A stretch of 10,359 nucleotides of DNA from an uncultured Lacticaseibacillus sp. (GCA_934293835.1 CAKQZO010000053.1:1-10359), one strand, 5' to 3'. Shown: positions 1-7,554, counted from the first letter of the stretch. Numbers and translations are program-made. The notes: generated by a model from the letters alone, not told the origin.

Positions 1-1
1 G

Positions 2-562
2 CCGGGCACAGCGGCGGTGTTGCCGAGCGCATTTTACACCAAGCACCACTTGCTCAAGAAGTTGAGTACCGGCTGGATCGTCCGCTATTATCTGCGGCAT
101 CCGGCCCAAGGAGTGCGGATGCTCGACGTTGCGGCCAAGAATCAGATGATCATCCAGCCGACGATGGTGGGGGATTATGCCAAGGCGGCTGGAGGTAAAC
201 CGCTGCAACAGATGCGCTACAACACCTTGCTCACGCGGTTAGGGCAGACCTTTTATCCCAAGCGCTATGCGTTCGGGTTGCTGCTAGCGTTCACGTTGAT
301 GATCGTGTTTGCCGTCGGGTGGTATGCCGATCTGAAAACCGGAGTCAAGGAAGGCCCGATGCGCTACACCTTGATCTTGGGGCTGTTGTCGGTGATCGTG
401 TTCGTGCCGATCGTCTCGATCATCGGGGATGGCGCCGCCGACTTGGCGAAGCACCTGTTCAATGTGCCGGTCAGCGTGTATCTGTTATTGACGCTTTTGA
501 TCGCCGACGCCTTGAATGGGCGCCTGTGGCACGGATACCGGAAGGAGGCGCAAGATGAATAG
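2..562 (+). CDS. Multi-pass membrane protein, C-terminal part (first gene of exopolysaccharide operon)
   Basis: The reading frame is open from the first bases of the window, so only the C-terminal ~186 residues are present; the GTG at 17 is internal and not a credible start. A soluble stretch with the motif YYLRHPAQG (about 88-114) precedes three hydrophobic segments, roughly at 272-325, 368-424 and 464-514, and a short charged tail. A soluble 'HP'-type segment followed by closing helices reminds me of WsfD-type membrane hexosyltransferases of Bacillus and of the first protein of the Listeria pss cluster, but this is recollection of overall pattern, not a motif match. Its stop codon overlaps the start of the next gene (ATG at 555), so the two are translationally coupled and belong to one operon. 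Possible role, inferred: adding a side-chain sugar to, or exporting, the polysaccharide made by the downstream synthase. The family is uncertain; membrane location and operon membership are secure. Confidence 0.7.
   Translation, partial: PGTAAVLPSAFYTKHHLLKKLSTGWIVRYYLRHPAQGVRMLDVAAKNQMIIQPTMVGDYAKAAGGKPLQQMRYNTLLTRLGQTFYPKRYAFGLLLAFTLMIVFAVGWYADLKTGVKEGPMRYTLILGLLSVIVFVPIVSIIGDGAADLAKHLFNVPVSVYLLLTLLIADALNGRLWHGYRKEAQDE
541..548 (+). promoter_or_regulatory. Ribosome binding site GAAGGAGG setting start at 555
   Basis: GAAGGAGG lies 6 bases before ATG 555, whereas the upstream in-frame ATG at 516 has no comparable site. The signal peptide also begins directly at 555, which fixes the start. 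Confidence 0.8.
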
Positions 563-2141
563 GCGCTGGTGGTTCTTGCTTCTGCTTTTGTTCGGGCTGG
601 GGTTTGCGCCGCAACCGGTGCAGGCTGAGACCAAAGCGCCGCGCGTCTTGTTGGCCTACGACAGCCTTAATGCGCCTGCCGGTAAAGCGGCGCGGCTCAC
701 CCAGCTACAGCAGCTACTGACAGCCGCCGGGCTGCGCGTGCATCGCCAAAAAATTGCGGCCTATCACGCCGGTGAGCTGGCTTCTGGGCATTACGCTGGG
801 GTGGTCACGATGATCAACTGGGATGACGCGCATCTGACCAACAAGGCGTTCACGGCGGAGCGTAAGGCCTTCGTGGGCATCAAACTACATATTGGCGGCA
901 ACTTGCAGCAAGACGAGTTGCAGGGCTTGCATGCGCAGGCCACCCCGCTGTATCGGCGGCAACTCGTCGCGACGTGGCCCGGACAAGCCGGCACGCAACT
1001 ATTGCCATATACCACTCCGGTCTGGGTGTTGAACCAGACCCCGAAGCAGGCGCAGAACTTGGGCACGCTGAGCATTCAAGGCAGCAATCAGCAGTATCCG
1101 TACGCGACGCTCGTCGGCCGCCACGGCTATCTGCCATACTTCGATGGCCGCGGCCAGAGTGAACTGGTCGGCGCAGAGGTGGTGGCGCGCTTGTTCAAGC
1201 AGACGGGCACGAAGGCGCCGCTATTCGTCTTGACGAAGGTGACGCCATACACGAACTTGACGCGGCTGCGGGCGGTGGGCCGCTACCTCGCCAATCAAGG
1301 CATCCCGTTTGCGGTATCGGCCACGTCGGTCGCCCGCAACACCGAACTAGCGGCATTCGCCCATTACACCGCCGCGTTGCGCGCGTTGATGGCAGACGGC
1401 GGGGTCATTTTCTTGCAGACGCCAGCCGTCGGTGACGGCCTGGTCGGCACCCAGACGCTGGCCAACGACATGACCAGCACCGTGACGGCCTTGGCCCAGC
1501 GGCACGTGTTTGCAATCGGCACCAGTTTTACGACGTATTGGAACCGGGATCGCTTGTACCGGACGCAGGCGCTGTCTGGAATGAACACCGTCATTCAGCT
1601 ACCTGACCCAGCGGCGCAGACCTACGCCAAAGAAGACGATCAGGCCCAAGCGTTCAAAACCGCCTTTGCGACGGTGGCCGCCACCAGCCTGACGACGCAG
1701 CGTTATGGGACGATGCTGGCGCGGCAGCAACTGGATTCACGCCTGCCGTTAGGGGTGACCTTTGCGATGCCGGCCGGTCGGCGGCAATGGCAGGATTTCA
1801 AGCGCCAAGTCCGCCAGTTTCACGGGACGTGGCTGAATCCGCAGACACTGACGACGCAATATCAGGTGGGCATGATCACGTTGGCGTATCAGCAGGGGCA
1901 ATACTTGGTGAACGGCCGGGCGGCCACTGGCGAGTACCACACGCCGAGCGCGTTGAAACTCGAGAAGACCCCGCAGACCTGGGCGGATCGGTTCTTCGCC
2001 GACCAAAGTAAGGTCATGTGGCTGTTTTTTGCCGTGGCGTTCTCTGTGATGGCAGTGCTGCTGGGTATCGGCCGGCGGGTCTATGTGCGGATGTACCGGC
2101 GGCCACAGCCGGAGAAAGGAGGCAGTCATGACGATTCTTGA
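555..2141 (+). CDS. Secreted membrane-anchored DUF2334-like (polysaccharide deacetylase-related) protein, probably catalytically degenerate
   Basis: The 528-residue protein starts at ATG 555. It has a clear signal peptide (two Arg, a Leu-rich core, cleavage near PVQA at 24), a large extracytoplasmic region, one membrane helix at about 487-507 and a short basic cytoplasmic tail. Residues 224-259 (VTPY..L..L..VGRYLANQGIPFAVS) match the pattern of DUF2334 proteins, a predicted polysaccharide deacetylase relative, and GGVIFLQTP at 282-290 aligns with that family's GG-hydrophobic-LHGYTH strand. The residues expected to bind metal are missing: the acidic pair before V-x-P is Thr-Lys (227-228), and the His positions are Gln-Thr-Pro. 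The inferred role is a polymer-binding or scaffolding accessory acting outside the membrane rather than an active deacetylase. It overlaps the previous gene by 8 bases and the next by 14. The family call is from motif memory; topology is secure. Confidence 0.7.
   Translation: MNRRWWFLLLLLFGLGFAPQPVQAETKAPRVLLAYDSLNAPAGKAARLTQLQQLLTAAGLRVHRQKIAAYHAGELASGHYAGVVTMINWDDAHLTNKAFTAERKAFVGIKLHIGGNLQQDELQGLHAQATPLYRRQLVATWPGQAGTQLLPYTTPVWVLNQTPKQAQNLGTLSIQGSNQQYPYATLVGRHGYLPYFDGRGQSELVGAEVVARLFKQTGTKAPLFVLTKVTPYTNLTRLRAVGRYLANQGIPFAVSATSVARNTELAAFAHYTAALRALMADGGVIFLQTPAVGDGLVGTQTLANDMTSTVTALAQRHVFAIGTSFTTYWNRDRLYRTQALSGMNTVIQLPDPAAQTYAKEDDQAQAFKTAFATVAATSLTTQRYGTMLARQQLDSRLPLGVTFAMPAGRRQWQDFKRQVRQFHGTWLNPQTLTTQYQVGMITLAYQQGQYLVNGRAATGEYHTPSALKLEKTPQTWADRFFADQSKVMWLFFAVAFSVMAVLLGIGRRVYVRMYRRPQPEKGGSHDDS
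2115..2122 (+). promoter_or_regulatory. Ribosome binding site AAAGGAGG setting start at 2128
   Basis: AAAGGAGG precedes ATG 2128 by 5 bases. This selects 2128 over the upstream in-frame ATG at 2083, which would add 15 polar, Cys-rich residues before the membrane helix. Confidence 0.8.
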
Positions 2142-3381
2142 CGGGTGCTTGTTTGTTGCGATCTTTGCGATCTGGTCGATCTTGATCGTGAACGTGATCT
2201 TGACCATCGCCGGGTATGTCTATTACCTGCGCTGGGTGCGGCGTAAGCCCCCGGAATTACCGGCCCAGCCGCCTTTTGTCACGATCATGGTGCCGGCGCA
2301 CAATGAAGGCATCGTGATCGTCAAAACGGTGCTGGCCTTGTTGGCGTTCGACTATCCGCCGGCGCGCTACGAAATCATCGTCATCAACGACAACTCCAGT
2401 GATAACTCGCAGGCCTTGTTGGCCAACTTGCAGCAACTCAACCCGACGCGCAACTTGGTGGTGATCAACACCGACAAAAATACCGGTGGCAAGGGCAAAT
2501 CCAACGCGCTGAACATCGGCTTGCGGCAGGCGCGCGGCGAGATTATCTCGATCTACGATGCCGACAACACCCCGGAACACGGCGCGCTGCGCTATCTGGT
2601 CGCCGAGCTCATGAGCCATCCTGAGTGTGGTGCGGTGATCGGCAAGTTCCGCACGCGCAACAAGGATGCGACGATCTTAACGCGCTTCGTCAACGTGGAG
2701 ACTTTGTCCTTCCAGTGGATGGCCCAAGCCGGCCGCCAGCAGCTGTTCAAGCTGTGCACCATCCCCGGCACCAATTATGTCATCCGGCGCGCGTTGCTCG
2801 AAGACATCGGCGGCTGGGATGTCAAAGCCTTGTCCGAGGACACCGAGATCTCCTTTCAGGTCTATCGCCGCGGTTTTCGCATCGGCTTTCAGCCACTGGC
2901 GGTCACCTGGGAGCAAGAGCCGCAGACGCTTGATGTCTGGTTCCATCAGCGGACGCGCTGGGTCAAGGGGAATATCTATGTGGTGTTGAAAAACGCCAGC
3001 AAGCTGTTCACCAAGGCCGGCCGGCACATTCGCTTTGATCTCTTGTATTTTCTGTCGATCTACTTCTTGTTGCTGACCAGCCTGCTCTTGTCGGATACCG
3101 TCTTCGTGCTGTCGGTGGCCGGGGTCGTCCACTCCAGTTTAGCCGGGTTCTCCAACGGGTTGTGGCTGGCGGCGATCGTGATCTTCATCGTCAGCACCTA
3201 CTTGACGATCACCACCGAAAAAACCGAGATGCGCCTCAGTAACATCTTGGTGATCATCGGCATGTATCTTGTTTATAGTCAGCTATGGTTAGCCGTAGCA
3301 GCGCACGGAATGGTGGGGTATATTCGTGAACAAGTCTTTCATCAACAAGCAAAATGGTACAAGACGAAACGCTATCAGTAA
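2128..3381 (+). CDS. Processive family 2 glycosyltransferase, exopolysaccharide synthase (PssC/PgaC-like)
   Basis: This 417-residue membrane enzyme polymerises sugars from a UDP-sugar and, as in cellulose, hyaluronan and poly-GlcNAc synthases, probably extrudes the growing chain. One helix (about 7-33) leads into a cytosolic GT-A domain, followed by three C-terminal helices (about 303-331, 345-362, 371-393). All processive GT2 motifs are visible: VPAHNE at 55-60, the nucleotide-binding Asp88 (INDNS), DAD at 144-146, the general base in SEDTE (Asp238), and QRTRW at 274-278 (QxxRW). There is no PilZ domain, so any c-di-GMP control must come from a partner, probably the GGDEF-like protein two genes downstream. 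Together with the epimerase in the same operon, the likely substrate is UDP-ManNAc (inferred); UDP-GlcNAc is the alternative. The start at 2128 is fixed by its ribosome binding site. It overlaps the next gene by 56 bases. Confidence 0.93.
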   Translation: MTILDGCLFVAIFAIWSILIVNVILTIAGYVYYLRWVRRKPPELPAQPPFVTIMVPAHNEGIVIVKTVLALLAFDYPPARYEIIVINDNSSDNSQALLANLQQLNPTRNLVVINTDKNTGGKGKSNALNIGLRQARGEIISIYDADNTPEHGALRYLVAELMSHPECGAVIGKFRTRNKDATILTRFVNVETLSFQWMAQAGRQQLFKLCTIPGTNYVIRRALLEDIGGWDVKALSEDTEISFQVYRRGFRIGFQPLAVTWEQEPQTLDVWFHQRTRWVKGNIYVVLKNASKLFTKAGRHIRFDLLYFLSIYFLLLTSLLLSDTVFVLSVAGVVHSSLAGFSNGLWLAAIVIFIVSTYLTITTEKTEMRLSNILVIIGMYLVYSQLWLAVAAHGMVGYIREQVFHQQAKWYKTKRYQ

Positions 3382-5425
3382 CTGGTGGTGGGTGCTGCTC
3401 GCCGTGGTGTTGGTGGCTAGCGCCCGGCCGGTGCCAACGCACGCGGCGACTATCGAGCGCAACCAAAGCTACACCGAAGTCTTCCAGAACCCGACGCAGA
3501 CGCTGGACGGTAAGGCCGTGCAAACCGATCTGTATTTCAGCAAGGAAGACTACTGGCAGGTGCACAAGGCGACGCTGAGTCTGAACTTTCAGATCTCCCA
3601 GCTGGCCTCTCGCCAAGCTTCTGACATCACGCTGGCGCTCAACGGGGTCAAGTTCACCTCGTTTCGCCCCAGCAAGGCGACCGGTTTGCAGACCAAGCAG
3701 GTGCAATTACCGCTGCGCCTCTTGCAAGGAACCAACCACCTGACGATCTACGGGCAGGTGCTCAACCAAGATTCAGGTACACTGCCGCAGACACCGGCCA
3801 ATTGGTTGACGATCTATGCCGGCGCGAATGTCAATTTTGACTACGATCTGCACCAAGCAGACCCGACCGTCAAGTCCTTTTATGCCCACATGACTGGGAT
3901 GGACACGATCGCCAACCATCACAGCGCAATCGTCGTCCCCAAGCAGGCCACAGACGGTGAGCTGACCGCGGCGATGTACGCCTTGGGCGGAATCGCGCGG
4001 GTGATCACCACCACCGACACGAAGCTGCAGCTGCGCGCCGTCGGGGAGACCGCCTTGAAGACAGCGACTTATCAGCTCGTGGTCGCGCGGTATGACCACC
4101 TGCCCCAGGCACTCAAGGCTGGCGTCCAGCTGGGGAGTCAGGCGGCCAAGCTGGCGACGATCACGCAAGGCAAGACCCATTATCTGGTCGTGACCGCGCG
4201 CAGTGACGCACTGTTGAAGCAGGCCGCCCGCTTCGTTGCCAACCAAGAGCTGATGCAAGAAACCAAGACCCAAAGCAAGCCGGTGTCCGCCCAGACGCAG
4301 GTGTTCACCTCGGTGTTGCAATACCAGGGCCACTACCAGCTGGCGACGCAAGACACGACCGTCAAGGGGGCGGGGCATCACAGCGCGACGTTCTTCGTCA
4401 GCCTGCCAACCGACCGCACCAATGCCGACGGCTCCAAGGTGCGCTTGCACCTGCGTTATGCCAAAAACCTCGCGTTCAAAGGCGCCTTGGCAACGGTGAC
4501 GGTCGATGGCAAGGCCATCGGCAGCCACAAGCTCAGTGCGTCCAAGGCTGATGATGACCGCTTCACGGTGACGCTGCCCAAAAGTCAGGCGCTGGGCAAC
4601 ACGTTCACCATCAGCGTCGATTTCGACCTGGCCGCCAGCGGCGTGGGCGATAGCATGCAGACGCCTTGGGCGGTGATCAAGGCGGATTCAGAAGCCGCCA
4701 TTCGCTCGAGGACCCATCGCCAGTTGTTGTTCAGCAATTTTCCCAGCACCTTCATCAAGCAGTCGACGTATGACTATCTGTTGCTCGTGCGACCCAAGAC
4801 GATGACGACCAGCGACTTGGCGACGCTGACGGATTTGGGCAACCTGTTCGGCAATTATGCTCAGGCGAACACCGGTCAGCTGCGCGTCACCAGTAAGCTA
4901 CCGACCAAGGCCGCGATGCACCAAGCTTCGGTCGTCGCGTTCGGGACCCCGAAGCAGAATACCTTGATCGCCAAACTGAATCACCAGCTCTATTTCCGCT
5001 TTACCAAGGATCACAGCGGCTTCTTGAGCAACGAGAAGCTGTCGATCGAGCGGACTTATGGGCAGACGATCGGCACGGCGCAGCTGTTGCGCTCGCCGGC
5101 CAACGCCCAAAAGGCGCTGCTGGTCGTTACCGGGGCAACACCTGAGGCCACGTTATTAGGCGCGTCGCAGATCAGCACCCAGGCTGACGTTTCGCAGTAT
5201 CAAGGCGACGCGATCGTTGTCGATCCAGACAACCAACACTATAGCTACCGCTTCAAGAAAGTTGCCGCGGTCAAGACCAAGCGCAACGTCAAGGCGGTGA
5301 TCACCAAGAACGCCAAGATCATCATCTACTTGGTACTCGCGTTTGTCGCGGTGATGCTGGTCGTCCTGGCAGCGTTTTTGATCATGCGCAAACAGGCCAA
5401 GTTAGGAGGCGATCACCATGAATAA
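3326..5425 (+). CDS. BcsB-like extracytoplasmic subunit of the polysaccharide synthase
   Basis: The 699-residue protein begins at GTG 3326, the only possible start: in-frame TAG lies at 3296 and no start codon occurs between 3326 and the hydrophobic core. A long signal peptide (basic N-terminus, WWWVLLAVVLVASA core, THA cleavage near 40) is followed by a large extracytoplasmic region and one C-terminal helix (about 664-688) with a basic tail. Residues about 80-145, with a beta-rich pattern including ALNGVKF and then VQLPLRLLQGTNHLTI, look like the first carbohydrate-binding-like domain of the cellulose synthase subunit B family. A second similar unit falls around 350-440 (HSATFFVSLP through TVTVDGK to FTISVDFDL). 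In cellulose synthase, BcsB binds the catalytic subunit through its C-terminal helix and guides the polymer outward; the same role is inferred here. It lies directly after the glycosyltransferase and overlaps the following gene by 8 bases. The ribosome binding site (GGTGGGG, 3312-3318) is weak, so translation is probably coupled to the upstream gene. Confidence 0.85.
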   Translation: MNKSFINKQNGTRRNAISNWWWVLLAVVLVASARPVPTHAATIERNQSYTEVFQNPTQTLDGKAVQTDLYFSKEDYWQVHKATLSLNFQISQLASRQASDITLALNGVKFTSFRPSKATGLQTKQVQLPLRLLQGTNHLTIYGQVLNQDSGTLPQTPANWLTIYAGANVNFDYDLHQADPTVKSFYAHMTGMDTIANHHSAIVVPKQATDGELTAAMYALGGIARVITTTDTKLQLRAVGETALKTATYQLVVARYDHLPQALKAGVQLGSQAAKLATITQGKTHYLVVTARSDALLKQAARFVANQELMQETKTQSKPVSAQTQVFTSVLQYQGHYQLATQDTTVKGAGHHSATFFVSLPTDRTNADGSKVRLHLRYAKNLAFKGALATVTVDGKAIGSHKLSASKADDDRFTVTLPKSQALGNTFTISVDFDLAASGVGDSMQTPWAVIKADSEAAIRSRTHRQLLFSNFPSTFIKQSTYDYLLLVRPKTMTTSDLATLTDLGNLFGNYAQANTGQLRVTSKLPTKAAMHQASVVAFGTPKQNTLIAKLNHQLYFRFTKDHSGFLSNEKLSIERTYGQTIGTAQLLRSPANAQKALLVVTGATPEATLLGASQISTQADVSQYQGDAIVVDPDNQHYSYRFKKVAAVKTKRNVKAVITKNAKIIIYLVLAFVAVMLVVLAAFLIMRKQAKLGGDHHE
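5402..5410 (+). promoter_or_regulatory. Ribosome binding site TTAGGAGGC for the GGDEF-like gene
   Basis: TTAGGAGGC ends 7 bases before ATG 5418. It lies inside the last codons of the BcsB-like gene and supports coupled translation. Confidence 0.75.
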
Positions 5426-6260
5426 CCAGCGTTCGCTGCGTAGCGACATTGATATGATGATTTGCATCTTCTTGATTGCGGTGATGGCGATCGGAATGAT
5501 GGTGACCGGGCACCCTTTGGTCAACGCGGCGTATCTGGGCGTCACGCTGTTGCTGGTGTTGATGACGTATTTCTTTGGGATCGTCGTCGGCCTGGCCGCG
5601 AACATCGGCTTCATCTTCGCCCAGGCCTTCTACATGCTGTATCTGGCCTTGAGTAAGCAAGCGGTGCCGGTCGTGTTGGCCTTTTGGCTGTTGCTGCCGG
5701 TTGCGCTGTGCTTCGCGGTGGCTGGCGTGACGACGCGGTTGCGCCAATTGCAACAAGACAATGCCACGCTGCAAGAGGCGCTGGTCGAACACGGCGCGTT
5801 CGATCAGCAGACCAACCTGCGCACGACCGTGTCGTTCTTGGAAGACGCGGCGGTGTACACCGAAACCGGCGATCGCTTCAAGATTCCGGTCAGCACGGTG
5901 ACAATCAAGATCCGCTATTATCGCGATCTGAAGAATATGCTGGGTACGCAGCGCACGCAGGCGCTGTTGACGCTGACGTCGACGACGATCCAAGAGGCGA
6001 CGCGAGACAACGATATCACCTACATATTGAATGCGGAAGACCCCACCTGGGCGGTGCTGTTGTTCACCGATGCGCCTGGTGCCAACATCGCGGCGGCACG
6101 GATTCGCAAGCTGTTTGAAGCGAACCTGTTGCAGTCAGCTGACTTGGCCACGGTCGATCTGCGCCTGATCGTGAGCGTTGTGCAGTGGGATGCGGCGAAG
6201 ATGGCCGCGCCGAGTGACTTCATGGCGGCGGGGTTGAAAGAACTTGAGTATGATGTGTGA
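5418..6260 (+). CDS. Membrane protein with degenerate GGDEF domain, probable c-di-GMP receptor (PssE-like)
   Basis: The 280-residue protein has about four membrane helices in residues 12-104, a short linker predicted to be helical or coiled (105-124), and a C-terminal domain with GGDEF-domain layout. DQQTNLRTTVSFLEDA (129-144) stands where active cyclases have DxLTGLxNRRxF. The signature GGDEF is replaced by NAEDP (205-209), followed by the expected WAVLLF strand, so cyclase activity is not expected. RDND at 196-199 is an RxxD motif exactly five residues before the former GGDEF, the position of the allosteric c-di-GMP inhibitory site in cyclases such as PleD. Keeping this site while losing the catalytic one is typical of c-di-GMP receptors; the last protein of the Listeria pss operon is described as such a receptor. 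The inferred role is to sense c-di-GMP at the membrane and activate the synthase, whose catalytic subunit has no PilZ domain. It overlaps the upstream gene by 8 bases. Confidence 0.85.
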   Translation: MNNQRSLRSDIDMMICIFLIAVMAIGMMVTGHPLVNAAYLGVTLLLVLMTYFFGIVVGLAANIGFIFAQAFYMLYLALSKQAVPVVLAFWLLLPVALCFAVAGVTTRLRQLQQDNATLQEALVEHGAFDQQTNLRTTVSFLEDAAVYTETGDRFKIPVSTVTIKIRYYRDLKNMLGTQRTQALLTLTSTTIQEATRDNDITYILNAEDPTWAVLLFTDAPGANIAAARIRKLFEANLLQSADLATVDLRLIVSVVQWDAAKMAAPSDFMAAGLKELEYDV

Positions 6261-6268
6261 GGCATATG

Positions 6269-7417
6269 ATGCGAAAAATTAAAGTGATGACGGTATTTGG
6301 GACGCGCCCGGAAGCCATCAAGATGGCGCCGGTGGTCTTGGGTTTGCAGCAGCGGGCCGATGAATTCACGGCGGTCACGGTAGTCACGGCGCAGCATCGG
6401 CAGATGCTCGACCAGGTGCTGGCGATTTTCAAACTCACGCCAGACTATGACCTGAACGTGATGAAGCCGCGCCAGACGCTCGACGAGCTGACCGGCAACG
6501 TGTTGGCCCAGTTGGCGCCGATCATGGCCCAGGAGCGACCGGACATCGTGTTGGTCCACGGCGATACGACGACGACCCTGGCCGCGGCCATGTCGGCCTT
6601 CTATCATCGCGTGGCGATCGGCCATGTGGAGGCGGGGTTGCGCACTTGGGACAAATACAGCCCGTATCCAGAAGAGATGAACCGGCAGATGACCGATGAC
6701 CTCGCCGACTTGTATTTCGCGCCGACCAGTCTGTCAGAGGCAAACCTGCGCCGCGAAAATCATCCCCAGGCGGCCATCTTCGTGACGGGCAACACGGCCA
6801 TCGATGCCTTGCAGCAAACCGTGCGCGCGGATTACCAGCATGCTGTGCTGGCCAACTTTGCCGAAGACAAGCGCATGCTCTTGGTCACGATGCACCGCCG
6901 CGAGAATCAAGGCGCCCCGATGCGCCGTGTGTTTGCGGCCATGCGGCGGGTGGTCGACGCGCATCCCGATGTCGAGATCGTCTATCCCGTGCACCTCAAT
7001 CCGGTGGTGCAAGAGGCGGCGCAGGCAATCCTGGGAGATGATCCGCGCATTCACCTGATCGCCCCGCTTGATGTGGTCGATTTCCACAACTTGGCGGCGC
7101 GCAGTTACTTCATCATGACCGATTCAGGCGGGGTGCAAGAAGAGGCGCCTGCGTTGGGCAAGCCGGTCTTGGTGCTGCGCGACACCACCGAGCGGCCCGA
7201 AGGCGTGCAGGCCGGGACGCTGAAGCTGGTCGGCACGCAACCGGAAGCCGTTGAACAGGCGATGACCGAGCTGCTGGATGATCCGGTGGCGTATCAGCGG
7301 ATGGCGACGGCACCGAATCCTTATGGGGATGGCCAGGCGACGACTAGGATCTTGGATGCGCTGGCCTATCATTTTGGCCTGACCAAGCAGGCGCCGAAGC
7401 GGTTCGCGGCGCGGTAA
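6269..7417 (+). CDS. wecB: UDP-N-acetylglucosamine 2-epimerase (non-hydrolysing)
   Basis: This cytosolic enzyme (382 residues, usual family length) interconverts UDP-GlcNAc and UDP-ManNAc. Family motifs are complete: VFGTRPEAIKMAP (9-21), TAQHRQMLD (40-48), HGDTTTT (97-103), GHVEAGLRT (118-126), PYPEEMNR (132-139), TGNTAIDAL (173-181), MHRREN (208-213), PVHLNP (240-245) and TDSGGVQEEAP (284-294). Asp99, Glu121, Glu135 and His209 correspond to the catalytic-site residues known in the E. coli enzyme (Asp95, Glu117, Glu131, His213). I chose ATG 6269 because GAGG at 6259-6262 is 6 bases upstream and MRKIKVMTVFGTRPE is the typical N-terminus; GTG 6257 and ATG 6266 are possible but less well spaced. 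It starts 8 bases after the c-di-GMP receptor gene and is the last gene of the operon. Its place here suggests it supplies UDP-ManNAc to the synthase, although this enzyme is elsewhere also used for wall teichoic acid linkage units. Confidence 0.95.
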   Translation: MRKIKVMTVFGTRPEAIKMAPVVLGLQQRADEFTAVTVVTAQHRQMLDQVLAIFKLTPDYDLNVMKPRQTLDELTGNVLAQLAPIMAQERPDIVLVHGDTTTTLAAAMSAFYHRVAIGHVEAGLRTWDKYSPYPEEMNRQMTDDLADLYFAPTSLSEANLRRENHPQAAIFVTGNTAIDALQQTVRADYQHAVLANFAEDKRMLLVTMHRRENQGAPMRRVFAAMRRVVDAHPDVEIVYPVHLNPVVQEAAQAILGDDPRIHLIAPLDVVDFHNLAARSYFIMTDSGGVQEEAPALGKPVLVLRDTTERPEGVQAGTLKLVGTQPEAVEQAMTELLDDPVAYQRMATAPNPYGDGQATTRILDALAYHFGLTKQAPKRFAAR

Positions 7418-7498
7418 ATTGAATTCTTGAGGATGGGGGCTGTGCCAAAACCGTCTTTTGGAGCGTAACATCAGCCGAATATTCAGGTACAAAAACGA

Positions 7499-7533
7499 GG
7501 CTGTGACGATTGTCACAGCCCTATTTTTGTTTT
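7499..7533 (+). terminator. Rho-independent terminator of the exopolysaccharide operon
   Basis: A perfect 9-bp stem, GGCTGTGAC and GTCACAGCC around a GATT loop (7499-7520), is followed by a T-rich tract CTATTTTTGTTTT. An A-rich tract just upstream (7491-7495) could give weak termination on the other strand. The 81 bases before it hold no gene; they include a small CCAAAA/TTTTGG hairpin (7445-7461) and a second copy of GGCTGTG (7438-7444). Confidence 0.88.
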
Positions 7534-7554
7534 GAGCGCGGTTTGCGGTAGAAT
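7527..7554 (+). promoter_or_regulatory. Probable sigma-A promoter of the exonuclease gene
   Basis: A -35-like TTGTTT (7527-7532), a 16-base spacer and a -10 TAGAAT (7549-7554) lie directly after the operon terminator and 24 bases before the gene's ATG. The -35 overlaps the terminator's T tract. Placement is convincing, but the -35 match is only moderate. Confidence 0.5.

Noticed and set aside
17-562. GTG at 17 as a true start of a 181-residue protein
   Set aside because: The frame is open back to the window edge, no ribosome binding site fits, and the product looks like the tail of a larger membrane protein.
3773-4528. 251-codon open frame on the - strand
   Set aside because: It lies fully antisense to the BcsB-like gene, lacks a ribosome binding site and has the His/Arg/Gln-rich composition of a shadow of GC-rich coding sequence.
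2128-5425. Labelling the synthase pair as cellulose synthase BcsA-BcsB
   Set aside because: The catalytic protein has only four or so helices and no PilZ domain, and the neighbouring genes match a pss-type cluster with UDP-ManNAc supply; cellulose is less likely.
5382-5993. 203-codon open frame on the - strand
   Set aside because: Antisense to the GGDEF-like gene, with very Arg/Gln/His-rich low-complexity translation; a compositional artefact.
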